From JAWPMV01 sp038527215 (GTDB lineage: Bacteria; Bacteroidota; Bacteroidia; J057), in assembly GCA_038527215.1 (NCBI GenBank), contig JBCBGC010000215.1, positions 1 to 5,757 on the forward strand: 5,757 nucleotides of DNA, read 5' to 3'. The position numbers and the translations under genes were made by a program. The first letter of the stretch is position 1. Every line of letters starts with the position of its first letter. This document shows positions 5,607 through 5,757 of this stretch, in pieces. The notes beneath the pieces were generated by a model. It was given only the letters and a program-made list of their open reading frames with translations, made no database searches and was not told where the DNA came from.

Positions 5607-5757
5607 TTACAGTTGATGCGACCAGTTTTCATGGTTGTCATCATCACTGGGGGACAAGCCGAGAATTTCGCCCTGCGTATTTACCCCAAGCCCTAAAACC
5701 GTCCGGTTCGCATAATGAAAATAGCTCACCACCTGGTTGATTTCGAGGATTTCTCCA
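5607..5757 (-). CDS. Peroxidase-related AhpD/carboxymuconolactone decarboxylase-family protein, C-terminal 49 residues
   Basis: Only the last 49 codons and the stop (TAA, 5609-5607) are in the window; the start lies beyond the right edge. The visible part opens with GEILEINQVVSYFHYANRTV, continues LGLGVNTQGEILGLSPS and ends near ENWSHQL. From memory, this matches the C-terminal tail of the 'uncharacterised peroxidase-related enzyme' group of AhpD-like proteins, usually about 180-200 residues. Those are small all-helical proteins with a CxxC-type redox site. That site would be in the missing part, so activity cannot be judged. The gene reads toward the membrane-protein pair, but a 212-base gap with its own regulatory-looking elements separates them, so shared transcription is doubtful. 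Confidence 0.82.
   Translation of the reverse strand, partial: GEILEINQVVSYFHYANRTVLGLGVNTQGEILGLSPSDDDNHENWSHQL

Noticed and set aside
5583..5609. Intrinsic terminator after the peroxidase-related gene
   Set aside because: The stem is 5 bases with a 17-base loop and overlaps the stop codon; this is too weak to call, although a T-run follows.

Overview
The window looks like chromosomal DNA from a member of the Bacteroidota with mid-range GC. The evidence is the style of the proteins (a STAS protein beside ribonuclease Z, a short RluA-type pseudouridine synthase, a peroxidase-related AhpD-like protein) and the lack of clear Shine-Dalgarno sequences before almost every start. A Saprospiria-like lineage is possible, but that is an impression and not shown by the sequence. 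There are no mobile elements, tRNA or rRNA genes, or CRISPR arrays.

Layout. The left edge (1-571, minus) holds the N-terminal two thirds of ribonuclease Z. A STAS-domain protein (726-1103, minus) lies upstream of it in the same direction. A 174-base divergent intergenic region separates these from a plus-strand pair: a YgjP/DUF45-type zinc metallopeptidase (1278-2015) and an RluA-family pseudouridine synthase (2052-2792). That pair meets, tail to tail with only 7 bases between, a minus-strand pair of adjacent genes (4069-5394, then 2800-4062). The minus pair encodes two related eight-helix membrane proteins of 441 and 420 residues, each with a large acidic loop predicted to lie outside the cytoplasm. 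Upstream of them is a 212-base non-coding stretch containing two dyads and a 13-base direct repeat. The right edge (5607-5757, minus) is the C-terminus of a peroxidase-related carboxymuconolactone decarboxylase/AhpD-like protein.

How the genes relate. The left half is mostly housekeeping: tRNA 3'-end processing, RNA pseudouridylation, an anti-anti-sigma-like switch protein and a conserved metallopeptidase. The least explained part is the tandem paralogous membrane-protein pair. I do not recognise its function. The two genes are 6 bases apart, share an almost invariant N-terminal signature and the same predicted topology, and very probably form one operon controlled from the dyad-rich region at 5395-5606. 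If the window holds something undescribed, it is this pair.

No gene-free stretch exceeds 300 bases. The gaps at 572-725, 1104-1277 and 5395-5606 are described below.
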